Shown here: piece by piece, positions 16,832 to 26,028 of the stretch
Layout of the letters: each line of letters begins with the position of its first letter
Numbering within the stretch: the stretch's first letter is position 1
NCBI GenBank assembly: GCA_001898165.1
Contig: MKTD01000028.1
Location: forward strand, 1 to 64,000
Origin: Bacteroidia bacterium 43-41
GTDB taxonomy: Bacteria; Bacteroidota; Bacteroidia; Bacteroidales; Dysgonomonadaceae
Reading direction: 5' to 3'
Length of the DNA stretch: 64,000 nt
The notes under the pieces: generated by a model
What the model was told of the DNA's origin: nothing
What the model saw: only the letters and a program-made list of their open reading frames with translations
Databases searched by the model: none
Position numbers and translations under genes: made by a program

Positions 16832-18726
16832 AATAATCTTCCGTTGAACTCTTTCAATGTTTCATACACATTGCTGCGAACGTGGATGAAATATTCAATT
16901 CCGCGAGCTTTCAAATCGTCCATACAAACAGGGGCACCTGCAATCACAAAGATCTCTTTTCCGCCTTTCAGCAGATCGAAAGCTTTGGGAGCGAGCTCCA
17001 CGTACTCGTCGTCGCTTGAGCAGAGGACCACTACATCGGCACCGGCTTTACGGGCAGCATCTACACCCTCTTCCACTGTCAGGAAACCGTTGTTGTCGAT
17101 GATCTGATACCCTGCACACGAGAAGAAGTTACTTGAGAATTGCGAGCGCGCCAAACGCATAGCCAGATTTCCGATAGTAAGCATAAACACTTTCGGCGTT
17201 TTGCCGCTTTTTTCGGTAGCTAGGCGAAGTTCGTTGAACTGTTCTGCCAACCGGCGTATCGTTAATGGCTTTAATGCAGTTTTATCTCCGGTTCCGCATC
17301 CGCACGAATGATTTTTCGGATCGGCCACTTTTTCGGCCATCGTTTCAGTGAAGTTCGGATACTGGTTGGTTCCCAGCAGAATCTCCTTTCGGTTAGCCAT
17401 TGCGTTGAAACGGGCATCGGACGATACAGCAATGGTATCTTGCACGGTTCCGGCTTTAAGGGCCTCGTAAAATCCTTTTTCTTCGGTTTCAAGAAAAAGT
17501 TTCCATGCTTGTTCGGCGAGCGACACAGTTAACGTTTCTATATAGTACGAGCCCGATGAAGGATCGGTAACCTTATCGAAGTGCGCTTCCTCTTTCAATA
17601 ACAATTGCTGATTCACAGCAATGCGTTCCGCAAATTCGGCAGGCGTTTCAAACGCTTCGTCAAAAGGACGCACCGTCAACGAATCAACTGCGCCGATAGT
17701 AGCTGACATAGCTTCGGTTTGCGTACGAAGCAAGTTCACGTACGGATCAAAAAGCGACTGGTTGAACCGTGAAGTGGAAGCGTGTATATTCATTTTAGCC
17801 GCACAAAGGCAAGTGCCGTCCGCGGCTGTATTTTCGCATTCTATGTAAGGCGGGCAAGGCGGTTTATAAGCGTTCACAACTTCTGCCCACAACCAGCGTC
17901 CTGCGCGAAATTTGGCAATCTCCATAAAATAGTTGGAACCTACGCCAAACTCAAATTTAATTTTCTTGGCTACCAACGACGGGGCGAGCCCTTTTCCGAT
18001 AAGTGCGCTCAACACCTGATTCCCGTAGGAAAGGCTGAAGCCTAACTCCTGGTAGCTGTATGCTCCCGCATCGTTCAACAGATTTCCGGTAATGGAAATG
18101 CTTCTGTAACGGGGAAGTGGAGCCGTGATTTGCACCATCTCGACAGCATCGTCAATCCAGTTGGGCACATCCACTCCTTTTTTCAGGATTTTCCGGAACG
18201 GATCATACTCAATCGAGCCAAAACACTCCAACAGATTCAGGTTTTTTGATGTAATGTAAGCCACCACCAACCGGGCAAGTTCGTGCGTTTTGGAGATGCA
18301 GGTCCTGAAGTTCAGCTCCACTTTATCGGGAGCAATACCCTTGAGAAGAAGTTCAAGATTTTCCGCCGAAAGGTTATTCTTCGGGAGATGAAATCCAAAC
18401 GATGTGACACCTTTTTCCAACAGCGACAATGCTTTTTTGTTGGCTTCGGCATAATCATTCACGTCAATATCCTGACGCACGTACCAAACATTGTCCTTTC
18501 TTGTGCTACGCACGTAAGGGAATTGTCCCGGCAGATTCTCAGCCGACAATAATCCTTCAATGTCTTCGGCCCTGTAGAAAGGATTTACATTAAAACCTTC
18601 GTTTGTTCTCCACACCAATCTTTTTTGGAAATCAGCCCCTTTCAGGTCTTTGGTAATAACTTCCATCCACTCCTCTGTGGATACCGGGGGAAAATCGGTA
18701 AAAAGTTTTTCTTTCTGATTACTCAT
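16828..18726 (-). CDS. mutA: Methylmalonyl-CoA mutase small subunit
   Basis: A 632-residue structural partner of MutB. It begins MSNQKEKLFTDFPPVSTEEW, carries the mutase fold, and ends in a B12-domain-like region (AGADVVVLCSSDDEYVELAP) that lacks the DGHDRG cobalt-ligand motif, as expected for the non-catalytic subunit. It is transcribed ahead of the four-helix-bundle gene, menA and mutB, perhaps as one unit. Its promoter probably includes the -7 box at 18823-18830, with a leader crossing a heptamer array. Confidence 0.93.
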   Translation of the reverse strand: MSNQKEKLFTDFPPVSTEEWMEVITKDLKGADFQKRLVWRTNEGFNVNPFYRAEDIEGLLSAENLPGQFPYVRSTRKDNVWYVRQDIDVNDYAEANKKALSLLEKGVTSFGFHLPKNNLSAENLELLLKGIAPDKVELNFRTCISKTHELARLVVAYITSKNLNLLECFGSIEYDPFRKILKKGVDVPNWIDDAVEMVQITAPLPRYRSISITGNLLNDAGAYSYQELGFSLSYGNQVLSALIGKGLAPSLVAKKIKFEFGVGSNYFMEIAKFRAGRWLWAEVVNAYKPPCPPYIECENTAADGTCLCAAKMNIHASTSRFNQSLFDPYVNLLRTQTEAMSATIGAVDSLTVRPFDEAFETPAEFAERIAVNQQLLLKEEAHFDKVTDPSSGSYYIETLTVSLAEQAWKLFLETEEKGFYEALKAGTVQDTIAVSSDARFNAMANRKEILLGTNQYPNFTETMAEKVADPKNHSCGCGTGDKTALKPLTIRRLAEQFNELRLATEKSGKTPKVFMLTIGNLAMRLARSQFSSNFFSCAGYQIIDNNGFLTVEEGVDAARKAGADVVVLCSSDDEYVELAPKAFDLLKGGKEIFVIAGAPVCMDDLKARGIEYFIHVRSNVYETLKEFNGRLL

Positions 18727-18770
18727 AATTTACTCATATTTATTATTTTGGGTTTTTTCAAGCATTATTT

Positions 18771-18812
18771 TTGTTCCTTGTCTTCTATCCTTACTCTTCT
18801 ATCCTTGTCCTC
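18771..18812 (+). repeat. 7-bp repeat array in the mutA leader
   Basis: Six degenerate heptamers (TTGTTCC, TTGTCTT, CTATCCT, TACTCTT, CTATCCT, TGTCCTC) lie between the mutA start codon and its probable promoter. Confidence 0.7.
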
Positions 18813-18822
18813 AACAAGTTTG

Positions 18823-18830
18823 CAAAATTA
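18823..18830 (-). promoter_or_regulatory. -7 promoter box for mutA
   Basis: TAATTTTG on the minus strand matches TAnnTTTG. The leader to the mutA ATG would be about 90 nt and would contain the 18771-18812 heptamers. Confidence 0.5.
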
Positions 18831-18939
18831 CTCTTTTTTACTTAGTTAAAAAAGTGTTTTAGGGATTTGTTTTTGAGAAGTTAACCGGAAAAAAAGGCAC
18901 TTTTCTTTGCTTTGCCGACCGATATTAGCGAATGTTTTG

Positions 18940-18947
18940 TAAATTTG
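18940..18947 (+). promoter_or_regulatory. -7 promoter box for the esterase gene
   Basis: TAAATTTG matches TAnnTTTG on the + strand, 193 bases before the ATG at 19141. The leader would consist largely of heptamer repeats. The rest of the 414-bp gap between mutA and the esterase holds nothing else recognisable. Confidence 0.45.
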
Positions 18948-19034
18948 GCGGAAAATAAGAAACAAGACGTTCAAAGTTTAAGGTTCAGAGTTTTTAGTTT
19001 TTAGTTTTTCACTTTTAGTTCTCCTGTCTTTTAT

Positions 19035-19125
19035 CTTGGCTCTTGATTCTTGATTCTTGGTTCTTGGTTCTTGGTTCTTGGTTCTTGATTCTTGGTTCTT
19101 GATTCTTGGTTCTTGGTTCTTGGTT
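19035..19125 (+). repeat. Thirteen-unit 7-bp repeat array upstream of the esterase
   Basis: Thirteen consecutive heptamers, nearly all CTTGGTT or CTTGATT, end 15 bases before the esterase start. Weaker heptamer-like sequence (GTTCAAA, GTTTAAG, GTTCAGA) precedes it from about 18970. Translated, the array produces a false 7-residue peptide repeat. Confidence 0.92.
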
Positions 19126-19140
19126 CTAATTTTTAATCGT

Positions 19141-20016
19141 ATGAAGCACTTTTTTTCTTTTTTTGTATTCATCGCCTGTTTCGCAGCCGTTGCGTTTGCA
19201 CAACAGACAAACGTAAAAGCCATCAAGCGCGGGGGACAATCAAGTGAATGGGAGGAATATCCGTTGAATACCGTGAAGAAAACTCCGGCAATGGATGCCG
19301 ACAAGTCTAGAGGGATGCTTCCGCCTTCTCTGCGGGTGTACCTGCCCGATCCCGCCAAATCTACGGGACGAATGGTCATCGCGTTGCCCGGCGGAGGATA
19401 TCAGAATCTGGCTGTTTTTCATGAAGGGTTCGATTGGGCGCCCTATTTCCTGAGCAGAGGAATTGCGCTCGCCGTGCTGAAATATCGGATGCCGCAGGGT
19501 GATCCTTCCATTCCGTTTGCCGATGTGAGGGCCGCTTTCGATCTGGTGAAACAGCATGCTGCAGAATGGCACATTAATCCCGGTGATATCGGTATAATGG
19601 GTGCATCGGCAGGGGGGCATTTGGCTTCAACCTACGCCACGCACACAACCGGGACCGACCGTCCCGCCTTTCAAATTCTGCTTTATCCGGTTATTACTAT
19701 GGATGAAACGTTCACCCACACGGGATCGAGAAAGAATCTGCTCGGGGAAAATCCGTCGAAAGAGCTGATCAACAAATACTCAAACGATAAACAGGTGACT
19801 CAAGAAACACCTCGGGCGTTTATCATCTTTGCCGCAGACGATAAGGCTGTCCCTCCGAAAAACGGGTTCCGGTACGTTGAAGCATTGCAACAGAACAACA
19901 TTCCGGTGACGTTTCTTTTATACCCGGAGGGTGGTCATGGTTTTGGCTACCGGGAATCCTATTCGTACCATTCACTTTTTTTATCCGAATTATCGGAGTG
20001 GTTAAAAGGGTTTTAG
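19141..20016 (+). CDS. Exported alpha/beta-hydrolase, acetyl-xylan-esterase-like
   Basis: A 291-residue secreted hydrolase of the BD-FAE/endo-1,4-beta-xylanase-esterase type. Signal peptide about 1-20 (AAVAFAQQ). The oxyanion motif GGGY is at about 84-87, the nucleophile serine in MGASAGGH, the Asp in FAADDKAVPP and the His in EGGHGFG. It probably removes acetyl or feruloyl groups from plant polysaccharide. An in-frame extension upstream to 19057 is only translated heptamer repeat, so the ATG at 19141 is the start. Confidence 0.87.
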   Translation: MKHFFSFFVFIACFAAVAFAQQTNVKAIKRGGQSSEWEEYPLNTVKKTPAMDADKSRGMLPPSLRVYLPDPAKSTGRMVIALPGGGYQNLAVFHEGFDWAPYFLSRGIALAVLKYRMPQGDPSIPFADVRAAFDLVKQHAAEWHINPGDIGIMGASAGGHLASTYATHTTGTDRPAFQILLYPVITMDETFTHTGSRKNLLGENPSKELINKYSNDKQVTQETPRAFIIFAADDKAVPPKNGFRYVEALQQNNIPVTFLLYPEGGHGFGYRESYSYHSLFLSELSEWLKGF

Positions 20017-20180
20017 GGATCAAGTTCTCCTTCACTTGTATCGGCCAAATAAAAAATCGCATTATCCGAAGAGGAATATTTATGCCCCACATCAAGCATA
20101 AATCCGCGCATCGGATAGACGGGATAGTCGGTCGTAACGCCTTTAGGCAGCGAATGCGACTGTTCGAGCATCTGCCGCAT
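20013..20180 (-). pseudogene. Fragment resembling the start of a GH20 catalytic domain
   Basis: The minus-strand frame encodes 55 residues with QSHSLPKG and DYPVYPMRGFMLDVGHKY. This resembles the segment that opens the catalytic barrel of GH20 beta-hexosaminidases. The frame stops before the active site, and upstream it is closed by a TGA. Its stop overlaps the esterase stop on the other strand. It is probably a relic; the family match is suggestive, not certain. Confidence 0.4.
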
Positions 20181-20316
20181 CTCTAAATTTCACTTTCAGT
20201 TTTTTACCAAACATTTCCTTGTAACCGGGAACAAACTGAGCGGCTACCTGACGCGGATAGGTTTCTGCAATAATTTGTGTTATTATCTCATTATATCCAC
20301 CCTCGTCCCCCAACAT
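20143..20316 (-). other. Unrecognised small open frame
   Basis: A 57-residue frame (MLGDEGGYNEIITQ, then QFVPGYKEMFGKKLKVKF) has protein-like composition, but I cannot assign it to a family. It overlaps the GH20-like fragment in another frame, so it may be part of the same decayed gene before a frameshift, or chance. Confidence 0.3.
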
Positions 20317-20385
20317 TTTATGAAGAATAGGTGTTAAAAAGAAACAAGGGGGGAAGATTTGTGTGTGATTCCCGGAAAATATGTT

Positions 20386-20394
20386 TAACTTTTG
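20386..20394 (+). promoter_or_regulatory. Probable -7 box for the aconitase gene
   Basis: TAACTTTTG is one base longer than the TAnnTTTG consensus and lies 24 bases before the ATG. A TTTG about 25 bp upstream could be the -33 element. Confidence 0.4.
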
Positions 20395-20417
20395 TGTCAA
20401 CTCAAAAAAATATAATT

Positions 20418-23192
20418 ATGGATAATTCAAATGCCAGAGCTGTCAAAGCCATTGAGATTAACGGCAACAGCTATCGTTACAGTTCATTGCGACACTTGTC
20501 CGGAGGCTCCGTTGAGCACTTGCCCTTCAGTATTCGGATCCTGCTGGAAAACGTGTTGAGGAACTACGATGGGTTCAGCATTACCGACGAGCATATCCAA
20601 ACACTGGTCAACTGGTCGCCCAAAACCACGGATAAAGATATTCCGTTTAAACCGGCCCGCATCCTGATGCAGGATTTTACAGGAGTACCGGCTGTGGTGG
20701 ATATGGCTTCGTTAAGGGCCGAATATGTCCGTCACGGGAAAGACGGACAAAAGATCAACCCGGCCATTCCGGTCGATTTGGTTATCGATCATTCGGTTCA
20801 GGTAGATTATTACGGGACCGATTATTCCTACAACAAAAACGTGGAACTGGAATACGAGAGGAACAAGGAGCGTTACGAACTGTTGAAGTGGGCACAGAAA
20901 GGATTGAAAAACTTCACCGTTGTGCCGCCGGGAATGGGAATCTGCCATCAGGTGAACCTGGAGTATCTGGCCCGTGGAATCATAAAACGCGACGGCTGGC
21001 TGTTTCCCGACACGTTGGTAGGAACCGATTCGCACACACCGATGGTAAACGGGATTGGGGTTATCGGCTGGGGCGTGGGCGGAATTGAAGCCGAAGCCGC
21101 CATGCTGGGACAACCCATTTTCTTTACCTGTCCCGAAGTTATAGGGCTAAAGCTTACAGGCAGGATTCCGGCAGTCTGCACAGCCACCGATATGGTATTG
21201 TCCATCACGAAAGTGCTGCGTGAAGAAGGTGTGGTAGGAAAATTTGTAGAAGTCTTTGGCGACGGACTGGACAATCTGACGGTAACCGACCGGGCTACCA
21301 TAGCCAATATGTCGCCCGAATTCGGATGTACGGTAACCTACTTTCCCATCGATAACCGGACACTGGAATATATGCACGTCACCAACCGTTCACCGGAGCA
21401 AATAAGCATCGTGGAAAAATACTGCAAAGAAAATCTGCTCTGGAGAACAGGCAACGAAGAGATCACCTATTCATCGGTGGTGGAGTTCGATTTATCCACT
21501 CTGGAGCCTACGGTCTCGGGACCCAAACGTCCACAGGACAAAATTCCGGTAAAAGAGTTGGGAAACAAATTCTCCGAACTACTCGAAAAAGAACACAGCC
21601 GGAAATACCAGCCTCCCACACAGCGTTCGGAGTCGGCATGGCTGGCCGATGGCGGTTCGGGTACAGAGTTCACCTTTGGCAAAATGCCTATCGAAAGCGT
21701 CGCTCCACACGAAGTGATTATGGATTCTCTGCAATCGGTACGTATCAAATACAAAAATAAAGAACTTACGCTCAGTGACGGGAGCATCGTTATAGCTGCG
21801 ATCACCAGCTGCACCAATACATCCAACCCTGCCGTGATGATCGGTGCCGGCTTGCTGGCCCGCAACGCGGTGGAGAAAGGGTTAAGAACCAAATCGTGGG
21901 TAAAAACTTCGCTGGCACCCGGATCAAAGGTGGTAACCCGGTACCTGGAACGTGCGGGGCTGAATGAATATTTAGACGCACTCCGGTTTCACACCGTGGG
22001 TTACGGCTGCACATCGTGCATAGGCAACTCCGGCCCGTTACCGCCACAGATAGCGGAAGCGGTTGAAAAAGGTGAATTGGTGGTAGCGTCGGTTTTATCG
22101 GGCAACCGGAATTTCGAGGCACGGGTCCATCCTCAGGTAAAAATGAATTTCCTGATGTCGCCCATGCTGGTAGTGGCTTATGCACTGGTCGGGCGTGTCG
22201 ATATCAATCTTTTGAAAGAGCCGTTGGATTACGATCCTAACGGGAACCCTGTCTTTCTGACAGATATCTGGCCCAGTCGGGAAGAGATTGTTAAAACCAT
22301 CAACGAATGTGTGAAGCAAAGTGATTTTAGCGAAGTGTACAATATTATCTTCGAGGGTTCAAAAGATTGGCAGGATTTAAAAGTGAACCTCTACGAAAAT
22401 TTTGAGTGGAACAGGGATTCCACTTACATTAAAGAAGCTCCTTTTTTTAAAAATCTCACTGTGAACCCCGATCCGGTAACCGATATCCGCAACGCACGCG
22501 TGCTCCTTTACCTGGGCGATTCGGTAACCACCGACCATATTTCGCCGGCAGGCTCATTCCGGGAAGACAGTGCGGCAGGAGAATACCTGAAAGCTCACGG
22601 AGTAGAAAAACCGGATTTCAATTCTTACGGGTCGCGTCGGGGAAATCACGAGGTGATGATGCGGGGCACCTTTGCCAATGTGCGTATCAAGAATAAGATC
22701 GTTGACCGGGAAGGCGGTTTCAGCCGGTATCTTCCGGCCAACGAAGTAAAAACCGTTTACGAAACAGCGATGGCTTATCAGCAGGACAATACGCCCTTGA
22801 TTGTTTTAGCAGGCAAAGAATATGGTTCGGGGTCATCCCGCGACTGGGCCGCCAAGGGAGCTTTCCTGTTAGGTGTTAAAGCCGTTATAGCCGAAAGTTT
22901 CGAACGCATCCACCGGAGCAACCTGGTAGGAATGGGCGTTGCGCCGTTGGTATTTCTCGAAGGGCAGAACGCAGGAACCCTGGGTCTGGATGGCACCGAA
23001 ACCTATACTATTTTCGGGTTGGCCGACAATCTGGTTCCCCACAAATTATTAGAGGTTGAAGCTGTACACCCGGACGGGAAAGTGACAGTATTTGAGGTAA
23101 GAGCACGTTTGGATTCCGCTATTGAAATTGAATACTATAAAAACAACGGAATCCTTCGGTACGTGTTGAGGAATTATTTGAAGAACAGTTGA
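20418..23192 (+). CDS. acnA: Aconitate hydratase (AcnA/IRP type)
   Basis: A 924-residue [4Fe-4S] enzyme converting citrate to isocitrate. Cluster cysteines are in ITSCTNTSNP (about residue 464) and GYGCTSCIGNSG (about 530). The swivel domain has YGSGSSRDWAAKGA. Length and domain order fit the cytosolic AcnA/IRP1 class rather than AcnB. An open frame runs upstream to 20331, but the ATG at 20418 (MDNSNARAVKAIEING) follows the likely promoter and fits family N-termini. It appears monocistronic. Confidence 0.95.
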   Translation: MDNSNARAVKAIEINGNSYRYSSLRHLSGGSVEHLPFSIRILLENVLRNYDGFSITDEHIQTLVNWSPKTTDKDIPFKPARILMQDFTGVPAVVDMASLRAEYVRHGKDGQKINPAIPVDLVIDHSVQVDYYGTDYSYNKNVELEYERNKERYELLKWAQKGLKNFTVVPPGMGICHQVNLEYLARGIIKRDGWLFPDTLVGTDSHTPMVNGIGVIGWGVGGIEAEAAMLGQPIFFTCPEVIGLKLTGRIPAVCTATDMVLSITKVLREEGVVGKFVEVFGDGLDNLTVTDRATIANMSPEFGCTVTYFPIDNRTLEYMHVTNRSPEQISIVEKYCKENLLWRTGNEEITYSSVVEFDLSTLEPTVSGPKRPQDKIPVKELGNKFSELLEKEHSRKYQPPTQRSESAWLADGGSGTEFTFGKMPIESVAPHEVIMDSLQSVRIKYKNKELTLSDGSIVIAAITSCTNTSNPAVMIGAGLLARNAVEKGLRTKSWVKTSLAPGSKVVTRYLERAGLNEYLDALRFHTVGYGCTSCIGNSGPLPPQIAEAVEKGELVVASVLSGNRNFEARVHPQVKMNFLMSPMLVVAYALVGRVDINLLKEPLDYDPNGNPVFLTDIWPSREEIVKTINECVKQSDFSEVYNIIFEGSKDWQDLKVNLYENFEWNRDSTYIKEAPFFKNLTVNPDPVTDIRNARVLLYLGDSVTTDHISPAGSFREDSAAGEYLKAHGVEKPDFNSYGSRRGNHEVMMRGTFANVRIKNKIVDREGGFSRYLPANEVKTVYETAMAYQQDNTPLIVLAGKEYGSGSSRDWAAKGAFLLGVKAVIAESFERIHRSNLVGMGVAPLVFLEGQNAGTLGLDGTETYTIFGLADNLVPHKLLEVEAVHPDGKVTVFEVRARLDSAIEIEYYKNNGILRYVLRNYLKNS

Positions 23193-23214
23193 AAGCAACC
23201 CCTCTGTCGAAACA

Positions 23215-23961
23215 TTATAACTCTTTCATTTCCATTAATAAACCTGCAATTTTCTCAACCACTGCTTCAGCATATCTCTCACCTTTTTCGGCAGTGGATT
23301 TTTTAGGATTGCCTATGCCCGTGTCTTCCGAAACCAGTTGCCAATGACGCGGCAACCAACCTACTTTCTGATTGATCGACTCCATGGGCAAGGGAGTTAC
23401 TTTGCCGTCTCCGGCTTGTTCCATCTTCACCAAATCGGGACGATAATGGAGCAGCACCGATGTTTCCTGTTCTCCGGCGTGGTCGTCCAGTTTTTCTTCA
23501 AAGTAGCCCCCGGTAGGAACAATAGACCACCAATCCACCACAATAACGGTAAAATCGGGGTATTTTTTTGCCAAATCGCGGACGTGTCCCTTAAATGTAT
23601 TCCCGCCGTGTCCGTTTACGATAACCAGTTTTTTAAAACCTTGCCCGTGAAGGGAATCCACCACATCACACAAAATAGCTTTTTGCGTTTCGCTGTTCGT
23701 GTGGATGCACAACGGCAAATTCCATTGTCCGGGATTTTGCGAGCCAAAATAAACAGGCGGTAAAACTGCACACAAAACACCGGATTTCTCATAAGCAAGC
23801 AAAGCGCTATCCAGCGCGATACGATGCGATAAATAACAATCTGTAAGGTAGGGCAAGTGATAGTTATGCGGTTCGAATGCGCCCCAGGGCAACACAACCA
23901 CATCGTACCGGACGCTTTTCACATCCATCCAGTTGGCTGATCTTAAATCAATTGAGTTCAT
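23215..23961 (-). CDS. Creatininase-family amidohydrolase
   Basis: A 248-residue member of the creatininase fold with all metal motifs: GAFEPHNYHLPYLTD (Glu30, His32, Asp41), VNGHGGNTF and DDHAGEQETS. Family members open cyclic amides or, in one inositol pathway (IolN), a cyclic keto-sugar, so the substrate cannot be read from the motifs. It is the last gene after an MFS transporter (7-bp gap) and a LuxR-type regulator, suggesting import and hydrolysis of one compound. Confidence 0.87.
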   Translation of the reverse strand: MNSIDLRSANWMDVKSVRYDVVVLPWGAFEPHNYHLPYLTDCYLSHRIALDSALLAYEKSGVLCAVLPPVYFGSQNPGQWNLPLCIHTNSETQKAILCDVVDSLHGQGFKKLVIVNGHGGNTFKGHVRDLAKKYPDFTVIVVDWWSIVPTGGYFEEKLDDHAGEQETSVLLHYRPDLVKMEQAGDGKVTPLPMESINQKVGWLPRHWQLVSEDTGIGNPKKSTAEKGERYAEAVVEKIAGLLMEMKEL

Positions 23962-23967
23962 ATGTTG

Positions 23968-25134
23968 TTAAGTTAAATTAAGTTTAGTTCTCTTATCCGC
24001 TTTTCTTATCAAAAGGAAAATAAACAGCATCATCACAATTTCCGTGAGAATCACATACGGATATATACTCATTCCAAAATTTTCGGTCAGTATGCCGGTC
24101 AGGTAATTAATGATTATATTCCCTGTAAGTGCGATAAGCATTGCAAAACTGAAAGCTGTTCCCGATACTTCTTTGAAGATTTCGCCTATCACACCCAACA
24201 TAACCGGAAACCCGGGCGCCAAACCGCCGCCGATAAGGAACATTCCAAGTAGGTGCACGTAATACGATGCCGGCATAACCAGACAGATCAATCCGGAAGA
24301 GAACAACAACAGCGACAACCGGACCAGTCGGAAATGATACCAATTCTTCAACACGCTTCCGGTGAGTATCCTCATGCAAACAAGCCCTGAGATCGAAACC
24401 GATAACGCCACCAATGCCCTGCTCTGCGGCACGCCAAGCCTATCAATAAAAAATGATACCGACCAGTTGTTGATAATGGCTTCGAAAGCCGATTGAAAGA
24501 ATAAGTAAAAACAGATGGCCATAAACAGCTTGTTTCTTACAAAAACAGGAATAAGTGCTATTGATATTTTTTCTTTCTGAACGGTTAACGGATAATTAAT
24601 CAGAAGAAAAACTACAGCAATGAGCAAGCTGATACTACTGACAACATCAATAACCGTAACATAATGCATTTCGTTTATCCTACTCAGGATCATAGGCATG
24701 GAAAATGCACCTATGCCATAAAACATTCCCAGCCAATTCAGATTTATGATCTTATTTTTCCCCTCGCTCAGGTCGGAAACCAGCGCGCTTGTACTGCCAT
24801 TGATAATCCCGCCACCCAATCCGAAAAAGAAAATACTGCCTCTCAGCCAATGAATGGAATGCAAGTGCGCTATCCCGAAAAATCCGAGAGCCAGAAGCAA
24901 CGAAGCAGTGGAAAGTACCCATCTATACCCAAATTTGTCCACAACAGGCCCAAACAAAACCGAGCCAACAAGCAAACCGATGGGCAGGATGGAGAACAAA
25001 CTTCCGGCGGCGATGTCGGTCATTCCAAAACGGGTTTTCAGCATCGGCAATAGCGAGCCGATGATCACCATGGAAATCCCGAAGAGAAATATACCCGTAA
25101 AGTTGGCAATAAATGGAATTGTTTTAGTTTTCAT
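23968..25134 (-). CDS. MFS transporter
   Basis: A 388-residue major facilitator with twelve predicted helices. The helix 2-3 loop holds GPVVDKFGYRW, a variant of the MFS motif A, and the central loop is short. The overall look is that of the FucP/glucose-galactose branch common in Bacteroidetes, but the substrate is unknown. It lies 15 bp after the LuxR-type regulator gene and 6 bp before the creatininase-family gene. Confidence 0.85.
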   Translation of the reverse strand: MKTKTIPFIANFTGIFLFGISMVIIGSLLPMLKTRFGMTDIAAGSLFSILPIGLLVGSVLFGPVVDKFGYRWVLSTASLLLALGFFGIAHLHSIHWLRGSIFFFGLGGGIINGSTSALVSDLSEGKNKIINLNWLGMFYGIGAFSMPMILSRINEMHYVTVIDVVSSISLLIAVVFLLINYPLTVQKEKISIALIPVFVRNKLFMAICFYLFFQSAFEAIINNWSVSFFIDRLGVPQSRALVALSVSISGLVCMRILTGSVLKNWYHFRLVRLSLLLFSSGLICLVMPASYYVHLLGMFLIGGGLAPGFPVMLGVIGEIFKEVSGTAFSFAMLIALTGNIIINYLTGILTENFGMSIYPYVILTEIVMMLFIFLLIRKADKRTKLNLT

Positions 25135-25149
25135 AGTTCAGAATCAAGG

Positions 25150-26028
25150 TCAAACAACATGATCTCCGGGCGAAACATATCCGTTAGAAATGCAGTAAAA
25201 CGTAAGTCCCGAAACGGTTTTAATGCCGGTTTTCGATATAATGTTTTTTCGGTGCGAAAGCACTGTGTTCAGGCTTATGTTCAATTTGTCGGCAATCTCT
25301 TTATTTAAACGCCCTTGAACAATCAGCTTCAATACTTCTATTTCCCTGTTTGTCAACTGTTTGTTCGATCCCCGTGATTTGTATTCGTCGGAAAACGTAT
25401 GGTTCAGATCTTCAATATGCTCGGAGTCTAGCTCCCTGAGTTTCGGGCGCAACAGTTTCTTCAGCAAACGGTTATAAATATGCAATTCTTTTTCGAGGGC
25501 GGTTATTGAGAAAATAACAGCGTAAGCAAGGTTCTGGTTATAATTTCCCGAAATATGCTTGATTATTATGTTTTTCAAATCGTGCAATAATTCGTTCGGG
25601 TAATCGCTTAGGTGTTCCAAGCCTTGCTGCAAATGATCCGAAAGCCCCGATTTGAACTGATAGAACATCTTATGCAGCAGTTTCAATTCTTTATTTTCGC
25701 CGTCGTTCATCGCGATAAAAGGTGTAAAGTGCTTTTCTATGTTTGGAACCAATACCTGCATGTAATTCTCAACGGTTCGTTTAAGATAATCCACAATAAG
25801 CGAAACATCAAACGTATCCAAATCCTCATCCGGATCATATTCCTCATCCAGGTAAACATTCAGGATAGCCAGAATGAAATTGATGTTCAGATCATTTTCC
25901 AGACAAATTTTTCCGATAGTTTTCTCCCCCACCCCAAGCTTTATGCCGAACCTGTTCACAACAGGAATCAGCTCACTGTGCTCGGTCAGCAATTCAGATA
26001 AAACTACGTTTTTATTCATGTCTGCCAT
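25150..26028 (-). CDS. LuxR-type regulator with a RIC/ScdA-like sensor region
   Basis: A 292-residue regulator. Residues 5-65 match the ScdA_N (DUF542) domain of RIC/YtfE di-iron repair proteins (LLTEHSELIPVVNRFGIKLG, FILAILNVYLDEEY). Residues about 75-215 form a helical region like the RIC hemerythrin domain, but most expected His/Glu iron ligands are not recognisable. A LuxR helix-turn-helix follows (QLTNREIEVLKLIVQGRLNK, DKLNISLNTVLSHRKNI). Its ATG directly follows the stop of the upstream YgbA-like gene. A role in nitrosative or oxidative stress sensing is inference. Confidence 0.82.
   Translation of the reverse strand: MADMNKNVVLSELLTEHSELIPVVNRFGIKLGVGEKTIGKICLENDLNINFILAILNVYLDEEYDPDEDLDTFDVSLIVDYLKRTVENYMQVLVPNIEKHFTPFIAMNDGENKELKLLHKMFYQFKSGLSDHLQQGLEHLSDYPNELLHDLKNIIIKHISGNYNQNLAYAVIFSITALEKELHIYNRLLKKLLRPKLRELDSEHIEDLNHTFSDEYKSRGSNKQLTNREIEVLKLIVQGRLNKEIADKLNISLNTVLSHRKNIISKTGIKTVSGLTFYCISNGYVSPGDHVV

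Noticed and set aside
15357-19125. Heptamer arrays as possible CRISPR arrays
   Set aside because: Units are 7 bp, contiguous and without spacers; no cas genes are nearby.
19057-19140. N-terminal extension of the esterase
   Set aside because: It encodes only translated heptamer repeats; the signal peptide begins at 19141.
18978-19379. Minus-strand frame with repeated NQEPRTK-like peptide
   Set aside because: It is the translation of the 7-bp repeat array (21 bp per 7 residues) plus antisense of the esterase gene.
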